The notes beneath the pieces are model-generated. The model was not told where the DNA came from. It did no database searches and was given only the letters and a program-made list of their open reading frames with translations. Below, one piece after another: positions 22,137 to 32,314 of a stretch of DNA of 64,000 nt. The stretch's first letter is position 1. Every line of letters starts with the position of its first letter. Both the position numbers and the translations under genes were made by a program. The stretch is taken from the NCBI GenBank assembly GCA_005656395.1, contig SRSI01000077.1, positions 1,736,001-1,800,000 of the forward strand. Direction: 5' to 3'. This stretch comes from Strongyloides papillosus. Its lineage: Eukaryota > Nematoda > Chromadorea > Rhabditida > Strongyloididae.

Positions 22137-25100
22137 TTACTTTCTTTTATCATCATCTCCTCCAACTGTATATAAAGAAGCACTGAAAACAATACCACGA
22201 GCCATTTTCTTACTCATATCATCGATTTTCGCTGCTTCATCTGTTGTTCCCATATGCTCCAAAACTTTCTTCATACCATTCAATAAATCCCATATCTTTC
22301 TTAAATTTCTCACAATATTTCCCTCTGGAATAGTATGAATTTTCATAATATTTGATAATGAAACTCCTTTCATCCATAAATACGCTACTTCCATCATACT
22401 TGGGGAGTATGATTCAATATGATCATTATTAGAAGTTTGATAAAAAGTAAATGCTTCATTTATATAATCATGTACCATTTTGAAAACACTTTGTATCTCT
22501 TCTAATTCCTCAACTGGAGCTCTCTCCAAATCTTCGGTGCATTCTTTATTTTCACCAAATTCTCTACTACCTTCTGAAGCTATAATAGCAATCATTGCAG
22601 CTATATATTCGGGTGATTTGTTTTTTATTAATCCCCTGTATATTATTTCCGTAATCAATACTTGAAAAGATCCCATTCGACAGGCAGAGCGCCCTTTGAA
22701 TGATATAATAGTGTTTTCCTCATTATCTTCTTCATGACGTGATGTACATTCCAGGAATTTTAATTTTTTTAATGCTTTTACCTTACTAATGTATTCTTCA
22801 TATACTTCTAATGTCTCAACATTCATCCTATTATTTATCATTTGAAGATGATCGTGAATAAAATATTCTTCGACAGCACTCTGATAATGCTTATAACCCT
22901 CAGTACATTCAAAACATGGATATATTTTTTTCAATAATTCGTTTTTGCAGTCTTTTATTGTATCCAAAAAGTATGAGTAGTCGTAGTGTTTTAAAGAAAC
23001 AGGCTCTAAAATTAAATTTACATCGAAATTTTTTTTTGTTAATTTTTCAGCTATTTGTTGGAGTTTTAACATAACATTGCTAATATTTCTATTATTGGTT
23101 TTATTCTTTGCTTTTTCATTAATTGAATCAACCATATCTTTAACATCATTTGGTTTAAATTTTAACTTTAGTAAAGTGACAATATTTCTAATCGGAACAT
23201 TATTAATTTGCCTTAATTTGTTATTGTTTAATATACAATATTTTTCATCTACATACTCAGCACCATCCTGATAAGCACGCGTTAATAATGTATGTAAGAA
23301 AAGATTATCCTTTTCTAAACGAATATTTCCAATATTAAACTCTTTTTTCCGATCATATCCTTCATCTTCCTGAGCAAGAACAATAATATCTATATCATCT
23401 GTAAGCCTTTTTATAACAATACCTAAAATATGACTCAATTGATATTCAGGTATATCAACAATAACAACTCTTCCTACTCCTAACTGATTTGCTGGAGAAT
23501 GCTCAAGAACTAATTTATTATACTGTTGTCTAGCTTTAATTAATGTTGCAAAAGTTTGAACAAGAGAAATTGTTGAATAGTTTTCATCTTTGTCACAAAG
23601 TTTACATTTATTTTTTTTAACTTCTTCCAACATTTTATTTAATTCTTCTTTTTGCTCGTCAACATTTTCGACAAATCTCAATGTATCACTATGAGCGAAA
23701 GAATTGTTTATGAAATCTCTTATAGAACGACATTCTCTTTGAAATACATTTAAAACCATTTCATTTGTAATTTTAAACTTTGATGATAATGTTACTGATT
23801 TACCTGTCATTATTTCTCTTAAATCTTTAACATCAGGTAATATTTTGTTTTTTGCTAGTATTATTACATGTCCAGCTTTATCTAAACCTCGCCTTCCAGC
23901 TCTACCAGCCATTTGTGTATATTCTGTTGGTGTTAAAAGTCTTTTGGTTGAATTATCGAATTTCTTTATATCATCGAAAACTACAGTTTTTGTAGGCATA
24001 TTTATACCCATTGCAAATGTTTCTGTAGCAAATAACACCTTAACATATCCCCTTGAAAATGTAATTTCCACAATTTCTTTTAAAAATGGTAACATACCAG
24101 AATGGTGCATAGCTATACCTCGTTTACATGACTCTTCAACAAACATGATTTGTGGTAAGTCTAAATTCTCATCTTTTAAAAATGACTTAGCATTTTTAAA
24201 TATTGTATTAATATGAAATTTCTCCTCACTTGTTGTTAGATCAACATTATGAAGCATAGCAACATAGTTATCACACTGCTTTCTTGAGAATACAAACACT
24301 ACCATTGGAGTTTTTCTTTCTTCATCTGGAGCAAAATGTAAATGCTTTATCAAAGTGGAGTACATATTTCTGTATGTTCCATTGTATGATCCTAAACTAT
24401 TTGGTCCATTTACTTGATAAAGATTACTAATAACACGATTAGCGGCTTGTTTACCTTTGTTTTTAATTTGAGTTTGTACTTTATTAGGAATACTTTTTTT
24501 TGGATTGCTACTTTTATTACCCTCGTTATTTTTTTCATTCAATTCATTATTTATTCTAGCATATTCAGTGTAATTAATATTTTGTTTATCTCCAATCATG
24601 AGAGTAATAAAATTCTTTTCTTGTTTATTATACGCTTCAACGTAAACTTGATGTTTTAATTGAACTGGTCTATATAAAGTTGTTATACAAACAACTTTAT
24701 CATCCAATACTCTTCCAACCCAGTCAGAAAATTCTATATAATTAGGTACTGTAGCAGAAAGCATAACTACTTTAACCTCTTTTGGTAGCATAATAAGTAC
24801 TTCTTCCCAAACATGTCCACGATCAGCATTATTTATGTAGTGGACCTCATCAAATACTACACAAGCTAAATTATTTAACATTTGTGAATCATTATACAAC
24901 ATTGATTGTAGTATTTCAGTTGTAATTATTAAAATTTCTGCTTCTTTATTTAGTTGTGTATCTCCAGTAACCAGTCCGACATCATTAAAAATTCCTCTGA
25001 AGTCATTGTACTTTTGATTGGATAATGCTTTTATGGGAGAGGTATAAAATACTTTTTGGCAAGCATGTGTATGAAAACGACAAGCAAATTCAGCTATCAA

Positions 25101-26472
25101 TGTTTTCCCTGCCGAAGTATGGGCTGATATGAATACATTTTCATTATTTGCAATACTTACACATGCCTGTTTTTGAAATAGATCCAGCTCAAATTTGTAT
25201 GAAGCAAAAAATTGCTTATCTATTTTTTCAAAGCATTCTTCAGTAACTTGAAGTGATACGGTATGAGCCATTGGATATTCTGATTTTATTATCTGTGTGT
25301 AGAATCCTTGTGATGTTTTTTGTATCTTAACAGGCGTTATATCAATAAAATGAGATTGTAATCCAGTTTCTTCTTTATTATTTATTTTTTCGTGGTCGTT
25401 AGTGTTTTCTTCAATTTGAACTGTATTTTCATCCTCGACATCCAAAATTTTTGTATCACTTTCATCATCACTAACCCAATCATCTTCTGAGTCAATATTA
25501 ATTTTGTAATCATCTTCATTTCGGGTATTTGAAGTATTAGAGTAAATGCTGGTAATTTTTTGAATACGTGTCTTTAAATCATTTCCGGATAAATACTTAC
25601 TCAATTTTCCCATATCTTTTTCCCAATATTTATTCATATCATTTGTAAAAAGATCATCCGATAAAAATTCCAAATTTAGATCTATTTTATCATTATCAAA
25701 TAAAATGGTAAGTTCGAAGTTTAAATTAAAATAATTATTATAAAACATGTTCATTTTATTTTTTGAATTGTCCTTATTTTTCAAATTACATATAACTCCC
25801 ATATTTTCATCAATTATATCTTTATCATTAGAGGAATCATAAATGACATCATATAAGAAAGTTTGATTAATATGTCCAACAGTCTTTTTGCTATAAAATT
25901 CTAATATACTAAAAAGTATAAATAAAAACTTACAAATCAAATCCAGGGAGGTCATATTGATAATAACATTTTTTATCATTTAATTCTTTGCAGTAATATG
26001 GGGCTAAACATACGTGATCTTGCTTCTCATTAAGTTTACTTTCATCAACAACAATTTTTCTTTCACTCTTTGGCATATGTTTATCCATTAATATTTCACG
26101 AAATAAATATGATTGATAATAATTGTCACAGTACTCCTCTAATTCATTGATATTTTTCTCATATTTCTCGTGAAATCTCTTATCAACATCGTCTGAAGCT
26201 TTTATGTACCTAACATCAGGAAATGTTTTATTGTCAATATTCTTAATGTAACTCCGAATAATATGACATCTTTCCATACCTGCCAAACCTTTACCAATTT
26301 TGTTACATTTTTCTTCCATGTAAAGATCAAAAATCTTTTGAAAATCCCCAGATGTATTATCATACTCTAAATTATCTCCGCTATTTAATTTAGATACTTC
26401 TTTTATTGTTGTAAAATCCTTTAGTTGTGAAACTAAATCTCTTGTATTTGAACAAATTTCTATCTCCCTCAT
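22137..26472 (-). CDS. skih-2: SKI2 / SKIV2L, Ski complex DExH RNA helicase
   Basis: Helicase that feeds RNA to the cytoplasmic exosome for 3'-5' decay. Two exons, 26472-25934 and 25890-22137, joined over a 43-bp intron starting GTAAGT and ending TATAG; 1430 aa. The N-terminal exon ends DLPGFDF at the junction. Helicase core: FQKQACVSIA, Walker A SAHTSAGKT (about residues 433-443), TSPIKALSNQKYNDF, motif II DEVHYINNADRG (about 526), SATVPN, AMHHSGMLP, FATETFAMGINMP and QMAGRAGRRGLD. A long KOW/arch insertion follows (VGRVVIVDIPEYQL), then the Ski2/Mtr4 C-terminal DSHCT domain ending near YEWAxG-like AYLWMKGVSLSNIM. Acidic N-terminal extension and DEVHY favour Ski2 over Mtr4. A 2-nt leader precedes ATG after acceptor TTCCAG. 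Confidence 0.93.
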
Positions 26473-26474
26473 AT

Positions 26475-26480
26475 CTGGAA
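26475..26480 (-). promoter_or_regulatory. Candidate spliced-leader acceptor before SKI2
   Basis: Minus-strand TTCCAG ends 2 nt before the SKI2 ATG, preceded by a T-rich tract. Confidence 0.5.
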
Positions 26481-26697
26481 TAAAAATTAAAAAATAAAGG
26501 GAAAAAACTTCTACAGTAAAAAAAATACCAACAAAATTCTGGTAAGAGATAATTATTAATTTACTATTGGGGCAACGTCTACAATTACTTTAAAAACAAG
26601 TGATATTTGGAAATTGTATAAAAATTCTCTTTGTATACATTATTTAAAAAAGAAGACACTAATTTAGAAGTAGAGTAGCCATTTAACTTTCTGTGAT

Positions 26698-26727
26698 AAG
26701 TTGTTTTTTGTAATTTTACAACAACTT
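26698..26727. repeat. 8-bp inverted repeat with nested 4-bp stem
   Basis: AAGTTGTT (26698-26705) pairs with AACAACTT (26720-26727); inside, GTAA and TTAC at 26710-26719 also pair. In the intergenic region upstream of SKI2. Confidence 0.75.
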
Positions 26728-27392
26728 GCTTATTTGGTGCAACAATAATAGCGGTTGCCTAAATAATTTCATTTTTCATTATAGTTCATATTTAAAGAAA
26801 TTTGCTAGATCTTAAAAATAATTTTTATTTATTTGGTATAAAACTTCCAATGTGTATTCAAAATGGCATTCATTTAGCATAGACATTAATTTTCTTTGTT
26901 AATTATATTTGAAGATAACTTTATATAAATCGAATTTATAAATCTAAGCAAAATAAAACAGACTTTTTTTGTTATCTTCATATTTCCGTCAACAGAAAAA
27001 ATATTGTCGTTTACAAAATTCTGAAATTTTATCTTAATCAGAGTGCTACAATAACACATAAATTCCATAACGTTGCAAGTTTTTTCTTATATTCTTAGAA
27101 ATATGTCTAAATTTCAACTTTGAAAAAAATAAGTTATAACTGAAATATACGTACAAGAATTGTAAATTTTATTTATTTACAAATGGTTTTCTCTTTTTTT
27201 TCAAAAAAAAAACAACATTTTATTATAAAAAAACAATTTGTTCAAAAAATAACTAATCAGAAAATAAATACCTCTAAATCAATAGAGAGTATTGAGAGTT
27301 ACCAATAATCATATTATAAACTTTTTCAAAATACCATTCTTAGAATAGTTAGATGCAATATTTCGGACAAAATTACTAGTATTTAACAAGAT

Positions 27393-28031
27393 TTATTTAT
27401 TTATAGCAGCTTCTAGCTTTTGTTTTACAACTTCTAATTCCTTCAATTTTTTTATTTTTTCTGCTAAAATCTTATAATTTTCCTTCATTACATCTGTTAA
27501 TTGAGTATCAGCAGAAGAATTAGTTCGATTATTTACAACCACTCCTACAAGTTCATCTTCATCAGAATCGTCTTTATAAATAATACGCTTATTCAAAGAT
27601 CCACCAACTGTCACTAACTGAAGAGATCCTTTCAATTTCTCAATTTTCTGAAAAAGAATTATATTTGTTCAAGTAAAACTTACTTTTTTCTCGTTAACCA
27701 ATTTAAATGTGACGTAGCGAAGATCCCTTCTGAGATCTCTCTTTGATTCTTTAATATCATCTCCCAGTATCTGTTTAATGTCAAAATCTCTATGTACGCC
27801 ATCACTTCCCACCTGACTTCTTATCATATGATGGTAGAATTCATCAGGATTCCTCGATAATGCAACTTCCCTTAGTTCTCTAATTTTATCTCTTTTTTCC
27901 TGATAATCTCTTGCCCTTTTTATCCAGTCTTTCTTTTTCTCAAGAATTCCGAGATGAGCACGTTCCTTTACTTGAGGCCTCTCACGATGTTCTCGTTTGA
28001 TGGCTTTATTTCTAGTTTTCATAGAGCTCAT
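27393..28031 (-). CDS. UTP11: UTP11 homologue, U3 snoRNP / SSU processome protein
   Basis: Nucleolar protein of the small-subunit processome, required for 18S rRNA production. Exons 28031-27684 and 27647-27393; the intron is only 36 bp (GTAAGT to TTCAG), among the shortest here. 200 aa from ATG 28031; an upstream in-frame TTG is not used. Signature features: IKREHRERPQ, LGILEKKKDW, AR DY region, LSRNPDEFYHHMIRSQ and YVTFKLVNEKKKIEKLKGSLQL, which align with human UTP11. The C-terminus ends at LKELEVVKQKLEAAINK and lacks the final basic tail of the ~250-aa homologues. It lies 145 bp downstream of DDX24 on the same strand, consistent with an operon. A CCTAG acceptor precedes the ATG by 12 nt. 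Confidence 0.9.
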
Positions 28032-28175
28032 TTTCTTATTCAACTAGGAATCAAAAAATAATTATGAGAAAAAATGAATAAATAATTTAGCTCGTTACAA
28101 ACGACTTAAAAAAAACTATATAGAAACAATACTTATTAAAAACAACAAATATAAAAAAAATTAATAACAAAATCA

Positions 28176-29867
28176 CTACTTCTTTTTTTTAACTTTTAAT
28201 TTTGCATTCTTGTTAATTCTCCTAAATGTTGAATGATCTAATTTATGAATCTTTTTCTTGAAGTCAGCATCACTCTTTTGTGCTTTTGAAAATGATTCTA
28301 TGGCTGTAGTTAATTTTGAACTTTTAAAAGTCTCAAGAACTTCCGGTGTTATAACACGGGCCTTTATTTTCTTATCATTTACCTCTGGTAATTTTTCTTT
28401 CAATAGATGCATCAAAGCTCTATCGACTTGTTTTCTCTTCTGTTGTATTTTAAAATCTTTATCATTAAATAAATCTTCTTGGTCGATAATCGTCTCGTCA
28501 AGTTCAATATCTGCTTCTTTAGCTGCCTTTCTAAACCAATTATCCTTGGAGGTAGTCTTCATGACTTTATGTGATAAAGATTCTGATTCAGTAGCAAGTT
28601 CTACTCTCTCTTTAATTGCTTCCCTGAGTTCTTCTGAATCTATTGGAAATATTGGAAGTTCTTCCTTTCTTCCTAAACTTTTTTGAATTTTTTGGTATCT
28701 TGATGCACAAAGTTCATCAACCATCAATACTGCAATACCATGTGAAAAAGCACGAGCAGTTCTCCCAGAACGATGTATATACAATTCAGTGGTATTTGGA
28801 ACCTGATAGTGAATAACATGTTCAACCCCTTTAATATCAAGACCTCTCGCAGCAACATCTGTTGCGATCAATATAGAATTTTCAATTTCTGCAAATCGTT
28901 CAAGATTCTTTAACCGTGTTTTTTGGTCCATTTTAGCATGAAGGAGGTAAGGCGTAGGATTAAACTTGAGTATCGTTAATATTCTGTATAACCTTTTTGA
29001 AGCATCAACAGAATTTGTGAAAATTAACGTCCTACCAGGATATCTTTTCAACAAATAAACTATATTTGTATCCTTATCTAACAGACTATTACAATTCATT
29101 CGACTTTCAACCAAGTTCTCTGCAGTCCTTTCAACTCTTGTAATATCAATAACTTTTCTATTCTTTTTCATTCCAGAAAGTGTTACTAATTGCTTTATTT
29201 TGTCTTGAGTAGTCAGTTGGACCATCTTCTTTCCTTCACGTTTAGGTGCAGTGTGAATAAAAGTTAACGTTGCAGAAAAAACCAATGTTTGTCTACGTTC
29301 GTTATCACTCCTTTTTAATTCATCAACTATGTGCTCTAGTTCTTCGAAATGACCACGTTCTACCATTCTATCAGTTTCATCAATAACAAAAACTTCAACA
29401 TACTTAAATGTTGACAAGTATCCATCTAAGCTTGCAATCTTTACAAGAGCCCAGAATCTACCAGGAGTCGCTATAATTATATGAGGACAAGAACGAAGTA
29501 TTCTTTCTTGTTTTTGCTGGGACAAACCACCTGTAACTTGTGTAACTCTAATATTTGTTCCTTTAGTTATTATATCAAACTGTTTTTTTACTTGTACTGC
29601 CAATTCACGTGTGGGTACTAAAACCAGTCCCCTCAAATGCTGAATAGATAAGTCTTCCTCCAATAAACGGCATACCATTGGAATTGCAAAAGCCATAGTC
29701 TTTCCAGAACCAGTTTCCGCTGCTCCTAAAACATCAAGACGATCACGCACCACTGCCGGTATAGTTAATTCCTGAATCTTCGTAGGCTTTGTGAAATTAA
29801 CATCTTTTAAATTATTTAATATAATTTCAGGAAGACCCAAATGTATCCAAGGAGAAATATCTTCCAT
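28176..29867 (-). CDS. DDX24: DDX24 / Mak5 DEAD-box RNA helicase
   Basis: Nucleolar ATP-dependent RNA helicase for 60S subunit assembly. 563 aa from ATG 29867 (MEDISPWIHLGLP); the open frame continues 17 codons upstream, but an acceptor TATAG lies 7 nt before this ATG. Motifs: Q motif FTKPTKIQ, motif I GAAETGSGKT, Ia VLVPTRELAVQV, Ib TPGRFW, motif II DETD (not DEAD), motif III SATL, motif V DVAARGLDIKGVEHVIHYQ and motif VI HRSGRTARA. The wording LGAAETGSGKTMAFAIP and DRMVERGHFEEL is distinctive for DDX24/Mak5. It lacks the long N-terminal extension of human DDX24 (859 aa). C-terminus is lysine-rich. Lies between the acidic protein gene (295 bp) and UTP11 (145 bp). Confidence 0.92.
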   Translation of the reverse strand: MEDISPWIHLGLPEIILNNLKDVNFTKPTKIQELTIPAVVRDRLDVLGAAETGSGKTMAFAIPMVCRLLEEDLSIQHLRGLVLVPTRELAVQVKKQFDIITKGTNIRVTQVTGGLSQQKQERILRSCPHIIIATPGRFWALVKIASLDGYLSTFKYVEVFVIDETDRMVERGHFEELEHIVDELKRSDNERRQTLVFSATLTFIHTAPKREGKKMVQLTTQDKIKQLVTLSGMKKNRKVIDITRVERTAENLVESRMNCNSLLDKDTNIVYLLKRYPGRTLIFTNSVDASKRLYRILTILKFNPTPYLLHAKMDQKTRLKNLERFAEIENSILIATDVAARGLDIKGVEHVIHYQVPNTTELYIHRSGRTARAFSHGIAVLMVDELCASRYQKIQKSLGRKEELPIFPIDSEELREAIKERVELATESESLSHKVMKTTSKDNWFRKAAKEADIELDETIIDQEDLFNDKDFKIQQKRKQVDRALMHLLKEKLPEVNDKKIKARVITPEVLETFKSSKLTTAIESFSKAQKSDADFKKKIHKLDHSTFRRINKNAKLKVKKKK

Positions 29868-29874
29868 GTTTTCT

Positions 29875-29879
29875 CTATA
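29875..29879 (-). promoter_or_regulatory. Candidate trans-splice acceptor before DDX24
   Basis: Minus-strand TATAG at the end of a T/A-rich tract, leaving a 7-nt leader (AGAAAAC) before ATG 29867. This decides the start against the longer upstream open frame. Confidence 0.5.
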
Positions 29880-30162
29880 AATCACAAAAATTAATAAAGA
29901 AAAAAACTTGAAAACCAATTTTTTGGCCGTAATTTTAAATTAAATGACAAAAATTATTCAAAATAAATAGACATAATCCCAAATGGACAATGTCTTGTCT
30001 ATAAATTGGGGAAATGCTTTACCTTGTCAATTTGTTGAGTGAAGTATTTAAAATTTACTTCTTCCTGTGTTGGTGTAATTTATTGTGGGATCAGGGTGGA
30101 TTTTTTTATTTAAAAAAATTAAAAAGTTAAAAATAAAACAAAGAAAATTTGTAGTTAATTAT

Positions 30163-30723
30163 CTACTGATCAGTCTCTTCTTCGTCAGCTTCGGCTTCCT
30201 CATCGATCTCCTCATCAAATACTTCCTCACCTTCTAACTCTTCGTCTATCTCTCTGTCAGATTCTTCCCCATCAAGTTCTTCATCCTCCAATTCTTCGTC
30301 ACTTATCTCTTCACTTTCTTTTCCACTATCCTTGGTCATTTGCTTTCCTTCGTTTTTGTTTTCTTCTCTGTTTCCAACTTTATTTTCAGAACCATTTTTT
30401 CGTTCTAATTCAGTACGACTGGAGTCTTGATTAGCCAACTCTTCATTGACATAATCGTCAAAGTATTCATCATCTTTGTTCTTTGAACTTCCACTTCCTT
30501 TCTTCATATCATTCTATAATAAATTTTAACGCTTATTATTATTTTTTTTAGAAAAATTATATTAACTTGCCTTTCCAACGTCTTTTTTAGACTTTTTTGT
30601 AGCAGGCTCGTCACAACTTTCTTCTACAGAAACCAAATTGGCAAATTCAGGGTCCTTTAGTAATTTCCCGTCAACTTCGACATCGTTCCACTTTTTCTTG
30701 TCAGCTTTAACAATTTTCCCCAT
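30163..30723 (-). CDS. Small acidic protein, family not recognised
   Basis: Two exons, 30723-30571 and 30513-30163; 167 aa. The intron (30514-30570) has a GC donor (AAG|GCAAGT) and ends TTATAG; no GT donor restores the frame. N-terminal part MGKIVKADKKKW then VDGKLLKDPEFANLVSVEE is the only conserved-looking stretch. A lysine patch KKSKKDVGK follows, then an increasingly acidic tail (EEISDEELEDEELDGEE to EEETDQ) with no cysteines and probably disordered. Such tails are common in nucleolar and chromatin proteins. It lies upstream of DDX24 and UTP11 on the same strand, so a nucleolar role is plausible but only inferred. Its ATG is 162 bp from the divergent start of the next gene. Confidence 0.75.
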
Positions 30724-30885
30724 TTCTAAGGCTGTAGAAATGAATATATAATAAGTTAATTAATTTTTAAATTCGGTATGTAGACTTTGTTCCAATTAAT
30801 ATTTATCATGTTTCTTACTATTTCTTTTCAAAAGCCTTGACGCTGCACATCGTGAATAAATTATAAGTTCATATTAATCATCGTT
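30724..30885. promoter_or_regulatory. Short divergent (bidirectional) promoter region
   Basis: Only 162 bp separate the ATG of the minus-strand acidic protein gene from the ATG of the plus-strand 201-aa gene. Minus-strand acceptor CCTTAG lies 2 nt before the acidic-gene ATG. Confidence 0.5.
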
Positions 30886-31529
30886 ATGTCACCAAATGTT
30901 TCCTTAACAAATAGTATGTCGAAGAGACGAAAAGTTTTGGGAGAATCAAATATTAAAAATTTTAATAAACACAAAGTTGAACGAGAGATTTTAGACAAAG
31001 ATGTTGGAAATGTCAATTGTCATGTTACCAAAAATACTGTAGAAGGAGAATACGATGAAGAAATGAGTTCTTTTGGGTTTGTTTTAGTGTGTTTGTCGTT
31101 AATGGAAATTTTAGTACAATAAATCAAAAACCTTCAAATATGGTAGTTGTAGTGCCAGGAGAATCAAATCGTAAAGTCCCATTGTCCTCCATTAAAACAC
31201 AAGTTTTAGAACCTATTTTTGTATCATGCAATATTGATGAATTAAAACTGAGAAGGAATATTCATACACAGATCCACCTATCTTATCTCAAATCTCTTTA
31301 TAAGAAAGATAAGCAAAAAACAATAAGCAAGTGGATTGTCGGATCAAAAGAAAGAATAGAGTACGACTGTAAAGTAAATTCAGGTAGATTTATGTTAGAG
31401 CCATCTAGAAACATCTGCCAAAACAATTCGATGATTGTTGATGCTATGTATAATCTTTATAATAATGTTACACAAGAAATATTTGACACTGTTAGTGGTG
31501 GTAGGGATTTTAGTAGTGATATTCTATAA
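30886..31529 (+). CDS. Unrecognised 201-aa basic protein, two exons
   Basis: Exons 30886-31076 and 31115-31529. The 38-bp intron starts GTTTGT and ends TTTTAG and joins EEMSSFG to TINQKP in phase 2; without it the frame breaks. The protein starts with a basic patch (SKRRKVLGESN, nuclear-localisation-like), has a middle section MVVVVPGESNRKVPLSSI, then a helical K/R-rich region LKLRRNIHTQIHLSYLKSLYKKDKQ, and ends DTVSGGRDFSSDIL. No signal peptide, transmembrane segment or zinc motif. I do not recognise the family. The small size, basic N-terminus and fast-evolving look would fit a chromatin or cell-division factor, but this is speculation. 131 bp upstream of the DUSP gene on the same strand. 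Confidence 0.7.
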
Positions 31530-31660
31530 CATTTAGATTGAAACACTTTTCCTATGTTTATTGTTTTGTGTATGTCTAAACAATCAATTATTAAAATTTT
31601 CATCGATAATTGAGTTCATCTTTTTTTACTAAAAATATTTGTTTAAATTTATTACCTAAG

Positions 31661-32314
31661 ATGGATTCTTCTAGTAGTATAATTAGTGAAATTTCAAAAA
31701 TTAAATCTAGGTTGAAAAATGTTGAAACTACGGTTGTGAATGAAAATGGGATTGCAAGCGTTGAAAAAAAAGATAAAGAAGGATATTTTATTCAAGTAAA
31801 AAGCGATAATACCAAAAAGAGAGAAGGTTTTGTTGTTGATTTAAAACCTGATTTTGAGATTGCACAAGTTACTGAGAATATTTTCCTTGGGTATTTTTAT
31901 ACTCATATTCAATTTAATTTTTAGTATTTTAGAAGTCAAGATGTGGCTATGGATGAGGTTCTCTTAAAGACAAATAATATTACTCACATAATTAATGTTT
32001 CTATCGATGTGCCCAATTATTTTCCGGACAAATTTGTTTATTTGTCATTGAAAATATATGATCGTCCGGATACTAATTTAAATAATTATATTCCGACTAT
32101 TAATAACTTTATTAAAGAATCATTAGCAAATTTTCCAAATCCAAAAATATTTATTCATTGCAATGCTGGAATCTCTAGAAGTGTTTCTGTTACTATAGCT
32201 TATTTAATTCAATGTTGTGGGTTATCATATAATGAGGCTTATGAAAAAATTAAAAAAGTAAGGAAAAATGCAAGACCTAATGATGGATTCATGAAACAAT
32301 TAAAAAATATGTGA
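31661..32314 (+). CDS. Dual-specificity protein phosphatase, DUSP19-like
   Basis: Cytosolic Tyr/Ser/Thr phosphatase of the atypical DUSP group. Exons 31661-31890 and 31933-32314; 42-bp intron; 203 aa. The acceptor at 31932 is chosen over a nearer AG because it gives IFLGSQDVAMDEVLL, the canonical DUSP strand. Catalytic loop HCNAGISRS (Cys153, Arg159), general acid in YDRPDTN (Asp120), then ARPNDGFMKQL at the C-terminus. SQDVAMD, NITHIINV and NPKIFIHCNAG resemble human DUSP19, a JNK-pathway scaffold/phosphatase; the specific orthology is tentative. The N-terminus (about 1-60) is K/E-rich and divergent. No membrane segment. Confidence 0.88.

Larger units (their letters stand above)
26473..27392. 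other. Intergenic UTP11 / SKI2, contains a hairpin
   Basis: 920 bp of AT-rich DNA. Contains an inverted repeat at 26698-26727 (AAGTTGTT / AACAACTT with inner GTAA/TTAC). A 60-codon ORF at 26886-27068 is not supported as a gene. Confidence 0.4.

Noticed and set aside
22137..25979. Apparent SKI2 start at 25979
   Set aside because: The first 30 residues of that frame are intron read-through; the 5' exon at 25934-26472 joins in frame across a 43-bp intron.
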